The position numbers and the translations under genes are program-made. Shown here one piece after another: positions 6,404-6,501 of a DNA stretch of 6,501 nucleotides. Below the pieces are notes generated by a model. That model worked only from the letters and a program-made list of their open reading frames with translations. It did no database searches and was not told where the DNA came from. The first letter of the stretch is position 1. Each line of letters begins with the position of its first letter. Source of the stretch: Prevotellaceae bacterium (lineage in GTDB: Bacteria > Bacteroidota > Bacteroidia > Bacteroidales > UBA932); NCBI GenBank assembly GCA_031278135.1, contig JAITKY010000267.1, positions 1 through 6,501 of the forward strand, given 5' to 3'.

Positions 6404-6422
6404 CCCCTACCCTACCCCACCC
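6404..6422 (-). other. Potential G-quadruplex motif on the minus strand
   Basis: The plus strand has four C-runs (6404-6407, 6410-6412, 6415-6418, 6420-6422), so the minus strand reads GGGTGGGGTAGGGTAGGGG. That is four G-runs of three or more separated by loops of 1, 2 and 2 bases, matching the standard G-quadruplex pattern with very short loops. It is the only such motif I noticed in the window, which is otherwise AT-rich. It lies about 110 bases after the rfbC stop. Confidence 0.6.
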
Positions 6423-6452
6423 TTGCGGTTGCTCGGGCAGACATCGCTGTGT

Positions 6453-6498
6453 GGAGACGTCGTGCATGCATCGAAGAGACGCTGCATACAACGTCTCC
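6453..6498. repeat. Imperfect palindromic repeat with GAGACG...CGTCTC arms
   Basis: GGAGACGT (6453-6460) is the exact inverse of ACGTCTCC (6491-6498). Inside these arms TGCATGCA (6463-6470) pairs with TGCATACA (6483-6490) at 7 of 8 positions. GAGACG also occurs again at 6476-6481 before the second TGCAT, so a direct duplication is superimposed on the palindrome. This resembles dispersed palindromes of the type GAGACGTTGCATGCAACGTCTC. The window ends three bases later, so the full extent is unknown. Confidence 0.6.
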
Positions 6499-6501
6499 TC
6501 A

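Overview
The window carries a translation/transcription housekeeping operon of a Bacteroidota bacterium, most likely order Bacteroidales. The grounds are the gene order rimP-nusA-infB, close agreement of all three proteins with Bacteroides-type family members as I remember them, gene starts without Shine-Dalgarno sequences but with A-rich leaders, and a promoter matching the Bacteroidota primary sigma consensus (TTTG, about 20 bases, TAnnTTTG). Species cannot be fixed from this window.

Layout. Bases 2-130 are an open frame entering from the left edge that looks like the C-terminal tail of a larger protein, with a faint resemblance to formylglycine-generating-enzyme/C-type-lectin folds. Bases 131-473 are mostly intergenic. 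They hold a tandem pair of nested palindromes (201-314) and a 37-codon ORF with a hydrophobic signal- or anchor-like segment (343-456). A good promoter (474-505) and a leader hairpin (518-537) precede rimP (555-1022, ribosome maturation factor), nusA (1062-2282, transcription elongation/antitermination factor) and infB (2343-5750, initiation factor IF2). rfbC (5753-6295, dTDP-4-dehydrorhamnose 3,5-epimerase) starts two bases after infB. A probable intrinsic terminator (6308-6336) follows. The last 140 bases are a mosaic of repeat-like DNA: a dispersed-repeat-like motif, a C-rich tract able to form a G-quadruplex on the minus strand, and an imperfect palindrome cut near the window end.

How the genes work together. 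RimP matures the 30S subunit, NusA couples RNA polymerase to transcript elongation and antitermination, and IF2 places initiator tRNA on the ribosome, so three genes form one gene-expression operon. rfbC belongs to nucleotide-sugar (rhamnose) synthesis and appears to ride on the same transcript.

The least ordinary part is the N-terminal half of IF2. It holds eight full copies of a 10-residue charged repeat and an 80-residue asparagine-rich tract with RY punctuation. I see no defence system, CRISPR array, complete mobile element, or clear new multi-gene system here. The most interesting leads are the IF2 low-complexity region, the possible diversity-generating-retroelement-like tail at the left edge, and the flanking palindromic repeats.
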